Positions 28,949-38,219 of a DNA stretch of 64,000 bases are shown one piece after another. Source of the stretch: Rhodococcus sp. P-2 (lineage in GTDB: Bacteria; Actinomycetota; Actinomycetes; Mycobacteriales; Mycobacteriaceae); the NCBI RefSeq assembly GCF_016598535.1, contig NZ_CP066779.1, forward strand, positions 5,826,053 through 5,890,052, read 5' to 3'. Each line of letters opens with the position of its first letter. Within the stretch, counting starts at the first letter, position 1. The translations under genes were made by a program, and so were the position numbers. The notes below the pieces were generated by a model, which saw only the letters and a program-made list of their open reading frames with translations, had not been told where the DNA came from and searched no databases.

Positions 28949-28965
28949 CCGTCAGGGTGTAGCGC

Positions 28966-31506
28966 TCACGCCAGGAGTTGGGCGCAGCGCAACAATCCCA
29001 GATGGCTGTACGCCTGGGGATGGTTGCCCAGCGAGCGTTCCGCGATGGGGTCGTACTCCTCCGCGAGTAGTCCGGTGGGACCTGCCGCCGCGACCAACTG
29101 GTCGAACAGTGCCTCTGCTTGTAGGCGTTGTCCGATCAGTAGGTAGGCCTCGACGAGCCAGGCGGCGCAGAGGTGGAATCCACCTTCGATGCCGGGCAGA
29201 CCGTCGTCGTGATGGTACCGGTATACCGTTGAGCCGCTGCGTAGTTCAGCCTCGGTGGCTACGACGGTCGCTGCGAAGCGTGGATCCGTCGGATCGATCA
29301 GCCCCGACAGTCCGATGTGGAGAGTGGCTGCGTCGAGATCGGTACCGTCGTAGGCTGCGGTGTACGACTGGACGTCGTCCTTCCAGCCCTTGTGGCGCAC
29401 TTCGTCGGCGATCTGGTCACGCAGTTCCGCCCACTCGGGCAGAGCCTCGCGAGAAAAGCGGGTGGCAAGATCGACAGCGCGGTCGACGGTGACCCAACCC
29501 ATCACCTTGGAATAGACGTGGTGACGCGGGTTGTCGCGAATCTCCCAGATGCCGTGATCGGGTTCGAACCAGCGTCGCTGCACCGCCTCGACCATGGCGC
29601 ACACCAGTTCCCAATCGCGGTCGCTCAAAGGATCGGGGGCACCGGCCTTTTCGCGTGCATTCGCCAGTTCGACGATCAACTCGACGATCGGGCCGAACAC
29701 GTCCAGTTGAACCTGCTGATTCGCGGCGTTTCCGACGCGGACCGGCCTCGAGCCGGCGTATCCGGGAAGCGAATCGATGACGGCCTCGGGCGGTAGCGAA
29801 GTTCCGTAGAGCGTGTAGAGGGGGTGCAGGCGCTCGGGTCCCGGCAGCGTTTCGAGTACGCGGTGGACCCAGTCGAGGTAATTCTCGGCTTCGTCGGTGG
29901 ACCCGACACTCACGAGAGCTGTTGCGGTGAGGGCTGCGTCGCGCAACCAGCAATAGCGGTAGTCCCAGTTACGGACTCCGCCGATCTCTTCCGGCAGGGA
30001 TGTCGTCGCGGCGGCCATGATGGAACCGGAATCGGCATGAACCAACCCGCGCAAGGTCAGCGCAGAGCGTTTCATCAAGTCCGGCTTCAGCTTCGGGAGT
30101 TCGAGCGTCTTGGCCCAATCGGACCAATAGGCTTCAGAAGTCCCTCGACGTTCGATCTCCGGAACTTCCGAGGGTCCGATTTCTTCTGTTCCGCAACGCA
30201 ATTCGAGTACGACGTCACCCTTGGACGGTTCGACGATGGCGTGGGCGGTCTGCTGATTTCCGTCGGTGGCGATGTTCCACAGCACGCCGGGGGAGCGGAG
30301 CACGTACGGCTCGTTGGTGCCGAGGACACGAATGCCCTCGTCGACGACCTCGAGCGTGACCTGACCCTGGCCGAACTCGGGGCGGGGTGCAAACGAGACG
30401 ATCGCGTCGGCCTGACCGGAAATGATGCGGGTCAGGTCGGTTCGTCCTTGTGGGACGTCGTGGGGGAGGTAGTCGGTGACGGACAGGCTCGCCCAGCGGG
30501 TCTGAACGGTCATCGTGCTGTCGATGTACTTCTGGCTCAGCGGCAAGGCTGTTCGGCGAGGCCCGACCGAGAAGTGGCCGGCCCCGGTTCCGCCGAGAAG
30601 GTGCGCGAAGACCGCCGCCGAATCCGGTTCCGGGTGACACAACCAGGTCAGCGTCGCATCCGGGGTCACCAGAGCGACGGTGCGCGGACTCGCGAGCATC
30701 GAGAGTCGCTCGATGGGCGGAGCGTCGGCACCGGAAAGCCACGTGCGACGCTCGTCGAGCAGGAACGCCAGAGCGGCAGCGACATCCTCGGTGCTGTCGA
30801 CGCGATAGTCGGCGACGGTGTCCCCGCTGCCGACCTTGATTCCGATGTCCGGCCCCTGAAGCCTGCTGAACGCCTTTTCGTCGGTGACGTCGTCCCCGAT
30901 GAAGACGGCAGCGGTAGCGCCGTCCTGATGGCGAATCAAGTCGAGTGCGTGGCCCTTGTCTGTGGCGATGACCGCCAACTCGACCACCGACTTACCCTCG
31001 GTGACCTGAACACCCGGCCAGAGGGCTGACTCGGTGCGAACGGCGATGAGTGCCTTCTCGGCGTCGTCGGCGCTGGTGTTGCGTACGTGCAGGGCGACGC
31101 TGGCGGGCTTCTTCTCCACAGTTGCGCCGGGGGTGTCGGCGGCGATTCGGCCCAACTCGGTGACGATCTCGTCGAGCAGTTTCCTGGCGTCGGCGTCGAT
31201 CGCGTGAACGAATCCGATGTCGAACTCGGAGCCGTGGCTGCCGACCAACTGCACTTCGGCAGGAAGCCGGGACAGTGCAGCCAGATCCTTGAGAGCGCGG
31301 CCCGAGATCACGGCCGCCGTCGTCGACGCCAGGCTGGCGAGGGAGCGGAGCGCACGCACCGTTTCCGCGCGGGGATAGGCCTTGTCCGGGTTGGCGACGA
31401 TGGGGGCCATCGTCCCGTCGTAGTCGGAGGCTACGAGCAGGCGCGGGGTGCGTGCCACGCCCGACAGCGCTCGGCGGAGTTCGATGGACAGATCTTGTGC
31501 GCTCAC
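28966..31506 (-). CDS. Trehalose-6-phosphate phosphatase fused to GH15 trehalase/glucoamylase
   Basis: Bifunctional protein, 846 residues. The N-terminal HAD domain (about 1-255) has trehalose-phosphatase motifs: catalytic SDYDGTMAP, VISGR, the KGHALDLI lysine and GDDVTDEKAF. The rest (about 270-846) is a GH15 protein: a beta-sandwich region followed by the alpha-toroid with RNWDYRYCWLRDA and the C-terminal EEYDPIAERSLGNHPQAYSH, which contains the GH15 acid/base Glu region. All key motifs look intact. One half would make trehalose from trehalose 6-phosphate and the other could hydrolyse trehalose or another glucoside. It is convergent with the LacI gene and lies downstream of kstR on the same strand. 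Confidence 0.9.
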   Translation of the reverse strand: MSAQDLSIELRRALSGVARTPRLLVASDYDGTMAPIVANPDKAYPRAETVRALRSLASLASTTAAVISGRALKDLAALSRLPAEVQLVGSHGSEFDIGFVHAIDADARKLLDEIVTELGRIAADTPGATVEKKPASVALHVRNTSADDAEKALIAVRTESALWPGVQVTEGKSVVELAVIATDKGHALDLIRHQDGATAAVFIGDDVTDEKAFSRLQGPDIGIKVGSGDTVADYRVDSTEDVAAALAFLLDERRTWLSGADAPPIERLSMLASPRTVALVTPDATLTWLCHPEPDSAAVFAHLLGGTGAGHFSVGPRRTALPLSQKYIDSTMTVQTRWASLSVTDYLPHDVPQGRTDLTRIISGQADAIVSFAPRPEFGQGQVTLEVVDEGIRVLGTNEPYVLRSPGVLWNIATDGNQQTAHAIVEPSKGDVVLELRCGTEEIGPSEVPEIERRGTSEAYWSDWAKTLELPKLKPDLMKRSALTLRGLVHADSGSIMAAATTSLPEEIGGVRNWDYRYCWLRDAALTATALVSVGSTDEAENYLDWVHRVLETLPGPERLHPLYTLYGTSLPPEAVIDSLPGYAGSRPVRVGNAANQQVQLDVFGPIVELIVELANAREKAGAPDPLSDRDWELVCAMVEAVQRRWFEPDHGIWEIRDNPRHHVYSKVMGWVTVDRAVDLATRFSREALPEWAELRDQIADEVRHKGWKDDVQSYTAAYDGTDLDAATLHIGLSGLIDPTDPRFAATVVATEAELRSGSTVYRYHHDDGLPGIEGGFHLCAAWLVEAYLLIGQRLQAEALFDQLVAAAGPTGLLAEEYDPIAERSLGNHPQAYSHLGLLRCAQLLA

Positions 31507-31593
31507 CTCTTCAAATCTAGGTGATGCAGCGACTCCTGGCTCGATACGTTTCTGCCAGATCAGTGCAAAAATGACAGATGCGACAAAGGATGT

Positions 31594-32238
31594 CTATTCG
31601 GGTTTCCGCGTTCCGTCACCGAGCAGCAGTTCAACCGTCAATTCCAGGCGATTGGCGACATCGGTAGCCGAAGAACGTCGCGTGAGCCATGCCACCAAAT
31701 TGGACAGCCACACATCGGAGATCACGCGCGCGATCGCCAACTGCTCCTCGGTCGGCTCCTCTTCGGTCATCGCCCGTGCGAAGAGACGGTCCATCAGCTG
31801 GCCCACCTGATCGACCTCTGCCGCTGCGGAGGCGTCGGCGAACATGAACGCGCGAGTCATGGCTTCGGTGAGGAGCGGATCGCGCTGCATCGCGCGGGTG
31901 ATGAGGCTGAGGATCAGCTGCATCCGCTCGAGCGGGCTGGTTCCAGGTGGGATCTTGCCCTTGGAGTCGATCTTCTCGAACTCGCGTGCCAGAGCGGACA
32001 CCAAAAGGTGAACCTTGGACGGGAAGTAGCGATAGAGCGTTCCGACTGCGACGTCGGCGCGCTCGGCCACGGCGCGCATCTGAACGGCCTCGTAGCCGCC
32101 CTTGGACGCCAAGGCGAGTGTTGCGTCGAGAATCCGCTTGCGGCGTTCACGTTGCGCGTTGGAGCTGAGATCGTCGTCCCCGAGCGTTGCAGAAGCAACC
32201 GCGTTGGAGCGGGATCGGGATGTTGTGGTCATCGACAA
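31594..32238 (-). CDS. kstR: TetR family repressor of cholesterol catabolism, KstR
   Basis: 214 residues. A TetR helix-turn-helix lies at about 30-75 (RKRILDATLALASKGGYEAVQMRAVAERADVAVGTLYRYFPSK), and a helical ligand-binding domain follows. In mycobacteria KstR represses the sterol side-chain regulon and is released by a cholestenoyl-CoA thioester. Assignment as KstR rests on the HTH sequence, divergence from fadE34 exactly as in Rv3574/Rv3573c, and the palindrome TAGAACACGTTCTA between the two genes, which fits the KstR motif TnnAACnnGTTnnA. That site would also give autoregulation. Confidence 0.94.
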   Translation of the reverse strand: MSMTTTSRSRSNAVASATLGDDDLSSNAQRERRKRILDATLALASKGGYEAVQMRAVAERADVAVGTLYRYFPSKVHLLVSALAREFEKIDSKGKIPPGTSPLERMQLILSLITRAMQRDPLLTEAMTRAFMFADASAAAEVDQVGQLMDRLFARAMTEEEPTEEQLAIARVISDVWLSNLVAWLTRRSSATDVANRLELTVELLLGDGTRKPE

Positions 32239-32275
32239 ATTCCTTCGCGCCTTGACTCTTGGCCAGGTGTCATAT

Positions 32276-32289
32276 TAGAACACGTTCTA
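32276..32289. promoter_or_regulatory. KstR operator between kstR and fadE34
   Basis: TAGAACACGTTCTA is a perfect 14-bp palindrome fitting the KstR consensus TnnAACnnGTTnnA. It lies 37 bases from the kstR start and 38 from the fadE34 start, so one dimer could control both directions. Confidence 0.92.
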
Positions 32290-32326
32290 AACAATTGTGT
32301 CACTTATCGAGAGGCGGGAACCAGTT

Positions 32327-34489
32327 GTGACAATCGCCACGACCGATGAACAGCGGGCGGTCCAGGAATCGATAGAGGCCTGGGCGCGCTCGGCCACGCC
32401 GATGGACATGGTACGCCGTGGACCAGCAGTTTCGTGGCGGGAGAAATGGTCCGAGTTCGCGTCTCTCGGGATCTTTTCGGTCGCCGTTCCTGAAGCGGTA
32501 GGCGGAGTCGGAGCCGAAATCGTCGATCTCGCGGCAATGCTCGAGCAGGCGGCAATCGAACTCGTGCCGGGTCCTGTTCTCACGACTGCGCTGGCCGCTC
32601 TGGTGGTGGGGCGTAGTTCGTCGCCCGCTGCCAAACGGTGGTCCGAAACGCTCGCCGACGGTGCGCTGCCGTGTGCCGTCGTATTGGACGAAAGTCCAGT
32701 TACGGCAACGGCGAACGCGTCCGGTGGCATCGAGCTTCATGGCGAAGGAGGTTACGCCTGGGGCGCAGATTCGGGTGTATCGGTACTCGTTCCGGCGAGC
32801 GTGGTGTCCGGAACCGACGGTTCGCGTGTCGTCTGGGCTCTCGTCGACGGTGACAGCGAAGGCGTGACCTACGAAGCGGTCGACACCATCGACAAGTCGC
32901 GACCACTGGCACGAGTCTCGTTCGACCGAGTGACAGTCGACGCCGACCGAATCCTCGATGACATTGCCCCAGGATCGGTTTCCGATCTCGCGGCGGTGCT
33001 GGGGGCTGCCGAAGCGGCCGGAATTGCGGCGTGGAGCCTGCGTACTGCGGTGGAGTACGCGAAGATTCGCGAACAATTCGGAAAGCCCATCGGCTCGTTC
33101 CAGGCGATCAAACACATCTGTGCCGAAATGCTGTGTCGCGTAGAGAATGCCGGAGCCGTCGCCTGGGACGCCGCGGTCGCTGCAGAGTCGGGCGACGAAC
33201 TTCCGATCGCGGCGGCGGTGGCGGCCGCGGTGTCTCTGGACGCCGCTGTCGAGACGGCGAAAGACTGCATTCAAGTGCTCGGCGGCATCGGATTCACGTG
33301 GGAGCACGAGGCACACTTCTACCTTCGTCGAGCACTGTCACTCCGGCAGATTCTGGGCGGATCATCTCGCTGGCGCGCACGCGTTGCGGAATTGACGATC
33401 GGCGGCGCACGGCGTCACCTTCAGATCGACTTGAGTGAACTGGAATCCGACCGGTCCGACATTCGCGAAGAGGTAGCGCAACTGGTGGCGCTACCCGAAT
33501 CCGAACAGCGCAACGCGCTGGCCGAATCCGGCTACCTTGCACCGCACTGGCCGAAGCCGTACGGCCGGGGCGCCAAGGCCGCACAACAGATTTTGATCGA
33601 GGAAGAGTTGGCGGCCGTCGGTATCGGCCGACCCGATCTCGTGATCGGCTGGTGGGCCGTTCCCACCATCCTCGAGCACGGCAGTGCGGAGCAGATCGAA
33701 AGATTTGCGACTCCGACGCTCAAAGGTGAGATCACCTGGTGCCAGCTCTTCAGTGAACCCGGTGCAGGTTCGGATCTTGCGGCGCTGCGCACGACCGCGG
33801 AAAAGGTCGAGGGTGGTTGGAAGCTGAACGGCCAGAAAGTGTGGACTTCGCTTGCGCGTGAGGCGGACTGGGCCATCTGCCTTGCCAGGACCGATCGCGA
33901 TGTTCCCAAGCACAAGGGCATCACGTACTTCCTTCTCGACATGAAGACGGCTGGGATTCGGATCTCGCCGCTGCGTGAGATAACAGGCGACGCCCTGTTC
34001 AACGAAGTCTTCCTCGACGACGTCTTCGTGCCGGACGAGTGTGTCGTCGGCCAGCTCGGCGGAGGCTGGAAACTGGCCCGCACGACCCTCGCCAACGAGC
34101 GAGTCGCGATGAGCGGAGGGTCTTCGCTCGGCGGTGCGATGGAGGAATTGCTCGAGCTGGCCGGCGATCCCGATCCTGTGGTTGCAGACAAGCTCGGTGG
34201 GCTGATCGGAACCGCCATGGTGGGCTCGTTGCTGGAATTGCGTACGACACTGCGGCAGTTGGACGGTCAGGATCCGGGCCCGGCGTCGAGCGTCCGCAAG
34301 CTGGTAGGCGTGCGTCAGCGTCAGAATGTCGCAGAGTTCGCCATGGAATTGGGTGGCCCGGCCGGATGGGTGGAGGGCCCGCTCTCGCGTGAGTTCCTCA
34401 ACACGCGATGCCTGTCGATTGCCGGCGGAACCACGCAGATCCTGTTGACCGTCGCCGCGGAGAGAATTCTGGGCCTGCCCCGTGACTAG
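32327..34489 (+). CDS. fadE34: Acyl-CoA dehydrogenase FadE34 (steroid side chain)
   Basis: Double-length acyl-CoA dehydrogenase, 720 residues from the GTG at 32327 (MTIATTDEQRAVQESIEAWA); an upstream GTG at 32297 is closer to the operator and less likely. Two ACAD modules are fused: the first (about 1-370) ends with REQFGKPIGSFQAIKHICAE and the second starts near residue 375. The second has the FAD-contact segments WCQLFSEPGAGSDLAALRT and LNGQKVWTS, and ends with GGTTQILLTVAAERILGLP. In mycobacteria FadE34 (ChsE3) acts on five-carbon side-chain steroid CoA thioesters. It is the first gene of the KstR-controlled run. Confidence 0.93.
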   Translation: MTIATTDEQRAVQESIEAWARSATPMDMVRRGPAVSWREKWSEFASLGIFSVAVPEAVGGVGAEIVDLAAMLEQAAIELVPGPVLTTALAALVVGRSSSPAAKRWSETLADGALPCAVVLDESPVTATANASGGIELHGEGGYAWGADSGVSVLVPASVVSGTDGSRVVWALVDGDSEGVTYEAVDTIDKSRPLARVSFDRVTVDADRILDDIAPGSVSDLAAVLGAAEAAGIAAWSLRTAVEYAKIREQFGKPIGSFQAIKHICAEMLCRVENAGAVAWDAAVAAESGDELPIAAAVAAAVSLDAAVETAKDCIQVLGGIGFTWEHEAHFYLRRALSLRQILGGSSRWRARVAELTIGGARRHLQIDLSELESDRSDIREEVAQLVALPESEQRNALAESGYLAPHWPKPYGRGAKAAQQILIEEELAAVGIGRPDLVIGWWAVPTILEHGSAEQIERFATPTLKGEITWCQLFSEPGAGSDLAALRTTAEKVEGGWKLNGQKVWTSLAREADWAICLARTDRDVPKHKGITYFLLDMKTAGIRISPLREITGDALFNEVFLDDVFVPDECVVGQLGGGWKLARTTLANERVAMSGGSSLGGAMEELLELAGDPDPVVADKLGGLIGTAMVGSLLELRTTLRQLDGQDPGPASSVRKLVGVRQRQNVAEFAMELGGPAGWVEGPLSREFLNTRCLSIAGGTTQILLTVAAERILGLPRD

Positions 34490-34536
34490 ACGGCGTGAGT
34501 AGAGGCCTTTAGAAATGTCCACGTTGGTGATACAAC

Positions 34537-34550
34537 TAGAACACGTTCTA
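34537..34550. promoter_or_regulatory. KstR operator upstream of fadE28
   Basis: A second copy of TAGAACACGTTCTA, identical to the site at 32276, lies in the 83-base gap between fadE34 and fadE28, 22 bases before the fadE28 start. It implies that the fadE28-ltp2 genes have their own KstR-repressed promoter in addition to any read-through. Confidence 0.92.
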
Positions 34551-34572
34551 CATCAGAGACAGGATTGCCAGC

Positions 34573-35613
34573 GTGGACTTCACTCCCGATGAAACCCAGG
34601 AAGCGGTAGCCGAGGTGGCTACCGCGCTCCTTGCCCGTGAACTGGAGCCGGACGCGCTCTGGGCGGCATTCGCCGAAGCCGATCTGCTCACGTTGGCATT
34701 GCCCGAGCGTCTGGGCGGTGAGGGCCTCTCGGTGACTGACGTCGGTTCCCTCCTCGTCGAGGTCGGCCGGGCCGCTGCACCCATTCCGGCTCTCGCGACC
34801 CTGGGCTTCGGCGTACTCCCCATCGTTGCTCTGGGGACCGACGCGCAGCAGGACGAATTGCTCACCGGAGTCAGCGATGGCCGGGTGTTCACCGCGGCCC
34901 TCGGTGAACCGGGGCAGCAGTTCCCGAAGCAGCCGTCGACTACCGCGCAGCAGTCGGGCGACTGGTATCGCGTCAGCGGGACCGTGCTTGCCGTGCCCTT
35001 CGCGGCGAGCGCACACAGAATTCTTGTGCCCACAGACGCCGGAGTCGTTCTTGTCGATCCAACTGCCGCCGGCGTCGCACTGACACCGACTCCCAGTGCG
35101 TCCGGCAGTCCGGAGTTCGCAGTCACCATGGACGAGGCGGTCGGTGAACTTCTCGGTGCCGGCGAGGAAGCCGTCCAGACGCTGTACCGGATCGCCACGG
35201 CGAGTATCGGAGCCGTTGCAGACGGTTTGGTTTCCGGTGCCGTCGATCTCACTGCGGCACATGTCGGCTCACGCGAGCAATTCGGCAAGCCGCTCGCCAC
35301 GTTCCAGGCGGTCTCACAGCAGATCGCCGACGCCTATGTCACCTCTCGGACCCTTCACGTCGCGGCGCTGTCGGCGTCTTGGCGCGTGTCGGAGGGCCTG
35401 GATGCCCAGTCGGACCTCGACGTCATGGCGTACTGGATCGCCCAGGAGGTTCCCGCCACGATGCAGGTGCTCCACCATCTGCACGGCGGTCTGGGCGTCG
35501 ACGTCACCTATCCGCTTCATCGTTACTACTCGACTGCAAAAGACTTGGCGCGCCTTCTCGGTGGCGCTTCGCAGCGACTCGACCTCGTGGGGGCCCGGTG
35601 TTCATCGATCTGA
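34573..35613 (+). CDS. fadE28: Acyl-CoA dehydrogenase FadE28, ChsE1 subunit
   Basis: One subunit of the alpha2beta2 dehydrogenase ChsE1-ChsE2 that oxidises the three-carbon (isopropionyl-type) steroid side-chain CoA. It has 346 residues, shorter than normal acyl-CoA dehydrogenases. The N-terminal helical domain begins MDFTPDETQEAVAEVATALL; the C-terminal domain includes GSREQFGKPLATFQAVSQQIAD and HHLHGGLGVDVTYPLHRYYS. FAD-binding elements are partly missing, as expected for the half that relies on its partner. Its last 16 bases overlap the fadE29 start, consistent with coupled, equal synthesis. Confidence 0.93.
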   Translation: MDFTPDETQEAVAEVATALLARELEPDALWAAFAEADLLTLALPERLGGEGLSVTDVGSLLVEVGRAAAPIPALATLGFGVLPIVALGTDAQQDELLTGVSDGRVFTAALGEPGQQFPKQPSTTAQQSGDWYRVSGTVLAVPFAASAHRILVPTDAGVVLVDPTAAGVALTPTPSASGSPEFAVTMDEAVGELLGAGEEAVQTLYRIATASIGAVADGLVSGAVDLTAAHVGSREQFGKPLATFQAVSQQIADAYVTSRTLHVAALSASWRVSEGLDAQSDLDVMAYWIAQEVPATMQVLHHLHGGLGVDVTYPLHRYYSTAKDLARLLGGASQRLDLVGARCSSI

Positions 35614-36749
35614 CCGACAGTCAGCACGCATTGCAAGCTGAACTTCGACGCTACTTCTCGACGCTGATCTCGCCCGAGGAGGCCAAGATCATGCGTGTGG
35701 AGCGGCATGGCCCTACCTACCGCGAGGTCATCCGTCGCATGGGCAAGGACGGCTGGCTCGGCGTCGGCTGGCCCGTGGAGTACGGCGGACGTGGGTTCGG
35801 CGAGGTCGAGCAGCAGATTTTTGTCAACGAGGCTGTGCGGGCGGATGTCCCACTGCCTTCGGTCACTCTGCAGACCGTCGGCCCGACTCTGCAGAAGTAC
35901 GGCAGCGAGGAGCAGAAGCAGAAATTCCTGCCCGCGATCCTCGCCGGTGAAGTGCATTTCGCGATCGGCTACACCGAACCGGAGGCCGGCACCGACCTTG
36001 CAGCGCTGCGTACCTCGGCAGTTCGAAGTGGAGACGAGTACATCGTCAACGGTCAGAAGATCTTCACCACTGGCGGGCATGACGCCGACTACGTGTGGCT
36101 CGCCGTGCGAACAGGTTCCGCTGATTCGCGGCACCGCGGCATCTCGATCCTGATCACGGACACCAAAGATCCCGGTTACACCTGGACGCCGATCATCACC
36201 TGCGACGGCGCGCATCATGTCAACGCCACCTACTACGAGGATGTTCGCGTTCCGGTGAACATGCTTGTGGGTGAGGAGAATCAGGGTTGGCGCCTGATCA
36301 CGACGCAGCTCAACCACGAGCGCGTCATGCTCGGCCCTGCAGGTCGTGTCGCAGGGATCTACGACCACGTCTTCGATTGGGCCAAGCGTGAAAACCTGCT
36401 CGATCACGTCGACGTACGGCGCGCGCTCGGCGAGATTCACGCGACGTATCGCCTCAACGAACTGCTCAACTGGCAAGTGGCGTCGAGTGATTCGGATTCG
36501 GTGGACATCGCCGACGCTTCGGCGACCAAAGTGTTTGCGACCGAACGCATCCAGCGAGTCGGTCGACTCGCGGAAGAGATCGTCGGACGGTACGGAAATC
36601 CGATCGATCCCGAAACGGCTGATCTCATGGAGTGGCTGGACATGCAGATCAAGCGCAACCTGGTGATCACCTTCGGCGGTGGAGTCAACGAGGTGATGCG
36701 CGAATTGATCGCTACCGCCGGCCTGAAGCTTCCCCGCGTTCCGAGATAG
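35598..36749 (+). CDS. fadE29: Acyl-CoA dehydrogenase FadE29, ChsE2 subunit
   Basis: Partner of FadE28, 383 residues from the GTG at 35598 (MFIDLTDSQHALQAELRRYF), which lies inside the end of fadE28. Conserved segments are FAIGYTEPEAGTDLAALRT (FAD/substrate loop), VNGQKIFTTGGHDADYVWLA, and the C-terminal RNLVITFGGGVNEVMRELIA. The catalytic base region is donated to the shared active site. The sequence closely follows what I recall of M. tuberculosis Rv3543c. It lies 10 bases before chsH2 in the igr-type operon. Confidence 0.94.
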   Translation: MFIDLTDSQHALQAELRRYFSTLISPEEAKIMRVERHGPTYREVIRRMGKDGWLGVGWPVEYGGRGFGEVEQQIFVNEAVRADVPLPSVTLQTVGPTLQKYGSEEQKQKFLPAILAGEVHFAIGYTEPEAGTDLAALRTSAVRSGDEYIVNGQKIFTTGGHDADYVWLAVRTGSADSRHRGISILITDTKDPGYTWTPIITCDGAHHVNATYYEDVRVPVNMLVGEENQGWRLITTQLNHERVMLGPAGRVAGIYDHVFDWAKRENLLDHVDVRRALGEIHATYRLNELLNWQVASSDSDSVDIADASATKVFATERIQRVGRLAEEIVGRYGNPIDPETADLMEWLDMQIKRNLVITFGGGVNEVMRELIATAGLKLPRVPR

Positions 36750-36759
36750 GAAATAAATC

Positions 36760-37776
36760 GTGTCAGATCCCATTCTCACTGCTGCCGAGCGGGTTCGAGA
36801 GGACGGGCCGAGCGCTCCTCGCGCCGGCCGGGACCCCGTGAACCTGCCGATGATCCGCAACTGGGTCGAGGCGATCGGTGACGAGAACCCGATCTACGTC
36901 GACGAATCGGCCGCCCGCGCTGCCGGACACGACGGAATAGTCGCACCGCCGGCGATGGCGCAGGTATGGACGATGCGCGGTCTGGGGGCGATTCGAGAAG
37001 CCGACGATCCGTTGGGCCGGATGACGGACATTCTCGACGAGGCCGGATTCACGTCCGTCGTCGCGACCAACTGCGATCAGATCTACCACCGCTACTTGAA
37101 ACCAGGTGAAGAAGTCACCATCTCCTCGGTGTTGGAAGACGTTGTGGGACCCAAGAAGACAGGTCTCGGCGAAGGGTGGTTCTTCACTACCCGCAGCTTC
37201 TGGCGGGTCGGCGAAGAACTGGTCTCGGAGATGATGTTCCGGATCTTGAAGTTCGCGCCGCCAGTCAACGAGACGCCCTCGACTGACGTCCCTGCTGACC
37301 TGGACGCATCGCGGATGCTGCGCCCGACGCCGTCTCTCGACACACAATTCTTCTGGGACGGTGTTGCCGCACACGAGCTGCGTATTCAACTGCGTTCGGA
37401 TGGTTCGGTGCAGCACCCGCCGGTGCCCGCGATCTGGAAGGACAAGTCGGAGCAGACCGACTACGTGGTCGCGTCCGGACGGGGAACGGTCTTCAGTTTT
37501 GTCGTTCACCACGCGCCCAAGGTTCCTGGTCGGTCGTTGCCGTTCGTCGTGGCCCTGGTCGAACTGCCCGAGGGTGTGCGGATGCTCGGCGAATTGCGCG
37601 GTGCCGATCCCTCGAGTGTGTCGATCGGAATGGAGGTGGAGGCGATCTACCTCGACTTCCCCGGAGACGACGAGACCGGGGGAACTCCCTGGACCTTGTA
37701 CGCGTGGCAGCCGGTTGATGTGTCTGATGTGTCTGCTGTGTCTGGGGCTTCAGCGGTTTCTGCGGTGAAGGAGTGA
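36760..37776 (+). CDS. chsH2: Steroid enoyl-CoA hydratase large subunit with DUF35 domain, ChsH2
   Basis: 338 residues with two parts. The N-terminal MaoC-like hotdog (about 1-175; NLPMIRNWVEAIGDENPIYVDES, GIVAPPAMAQVWTM) forms the 2-enoyl-CoA hydratase with ChsH1. The C-terminal DUF35 OB-fold (about 190-315; AAHELRIQLRSDGSVQHPP) is the part known to bind the aldolase Ltp2. The usual Cys residues of a DUF35 rubredoxin-like finger are absent in this segment. The C-terminal tail is a Val/Ser/Ala-rich run made of repeated codons. It overlaps chsH1 by GTGA. Confidence 0.94.
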   Translation: MSDPILTAAERVREDGPSAPRAGRDPVNLPMIRNWVEAIGDENPIYVDESAARAAGHDGIVAPPAMAQVWTMRGLGAIREADDPLGRMTDILDEAGFTSVVATNCDQIYHRYLKPGEEVTISSVLEDVVGPKKTGLGEGWFFTTRSFWRVGEELVSEMMFRILKFAPPVNETPSTDVPADLDASRMLRPTPSLDTQFFWDGVAAHELRIQLRSDGSVQHPPVPAIWKDKSEQTDYVVASGRGTVFSFVVHHAPKVPGRSLPFVVALVELPEGVRMLGELRGADPSSVSIGMEVEAIYLDFPGDDETGGTPWTLYAWQPVDVSDVSAVSGASAVSAVKE

Positions 37777-38219
37777 CGATGACTTTGACGACGGATATCA
37801 CTGTGGGAGAGGTTCTTCCGCAGCTCTCGATCTACGGCGACCCGACGTTTGTGGTCTCGGCAGCGCTCGCTACCCGCGACTTTCAAGATGTTCACCACGA
37901 CCGTGATCTCGCACAGAAACGCGGCTCGAAAGACATTTTCGTCAACATCCTCACGGATACCGGCCTGGTGCAGCGATTCGTGACCGACTGGGCAGGGCCG
38001 CGGGCAGTACTCACGTCGATCAAGCTCCGCCTCGGGGTCCCCTGGTACGCCTACGACACTTTGACGCTCTCCGGAACGGTGACCTCCTACGACGAGGATC
38101 TCGTTTCGCTCGCGGTGGTCGGCAAGAACAGTCTGGGAGATCACATCACCGCGCAGGTCACACTGGCATTTCCGGCGTCGGGTTCGAATGGAGACATTGA
38201 AAACGGAGACATTGAATGA
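37773..38219 (+). CDS. chsH1: Steroid enoyl-CoA hydratase small subunit, ChsH1
   Basis: MaoC-like hotdog subunit, 148 residues from GTG 37773 (ATG 37779 also possible). The catalytic Asp/His pair of the hydratase lies in ATRDFQDVHHDRDLAQKRG (about 35-53). With ChsH2 it hydrates the double bond introduced by ChsE1-ChsE2. The C terminus ends in SNGDIENGDIE, produced by a 15-base tandem duplication (near 38187-38216), an oddity that probably does not affect the fold. The stop overlaps the ltp2 start. Confidence 0.93.
   Translation: MTMTLTTDITVGEVLPQLSIYGDPTFVVSAALATRDFQDVHHDRDLAQKRGSKDIFVNILTDTGLVQRFVTDWAGPRAVLTSIKLRLGVPWYAYDTLTLSGTVTSYDEDLVSLAVVGKNSLGDHITAQVTLAFPASGSNGDIENGDIE

Noticed and set aside
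34573-36749. fadE28 as a truncated or broken acyl-CoA dehydrogenase gene because of its short length.
   Set aside because: The ChsE1 subunit is naturally short and works with ChsE2; the frame is intact and overlaps its partner.
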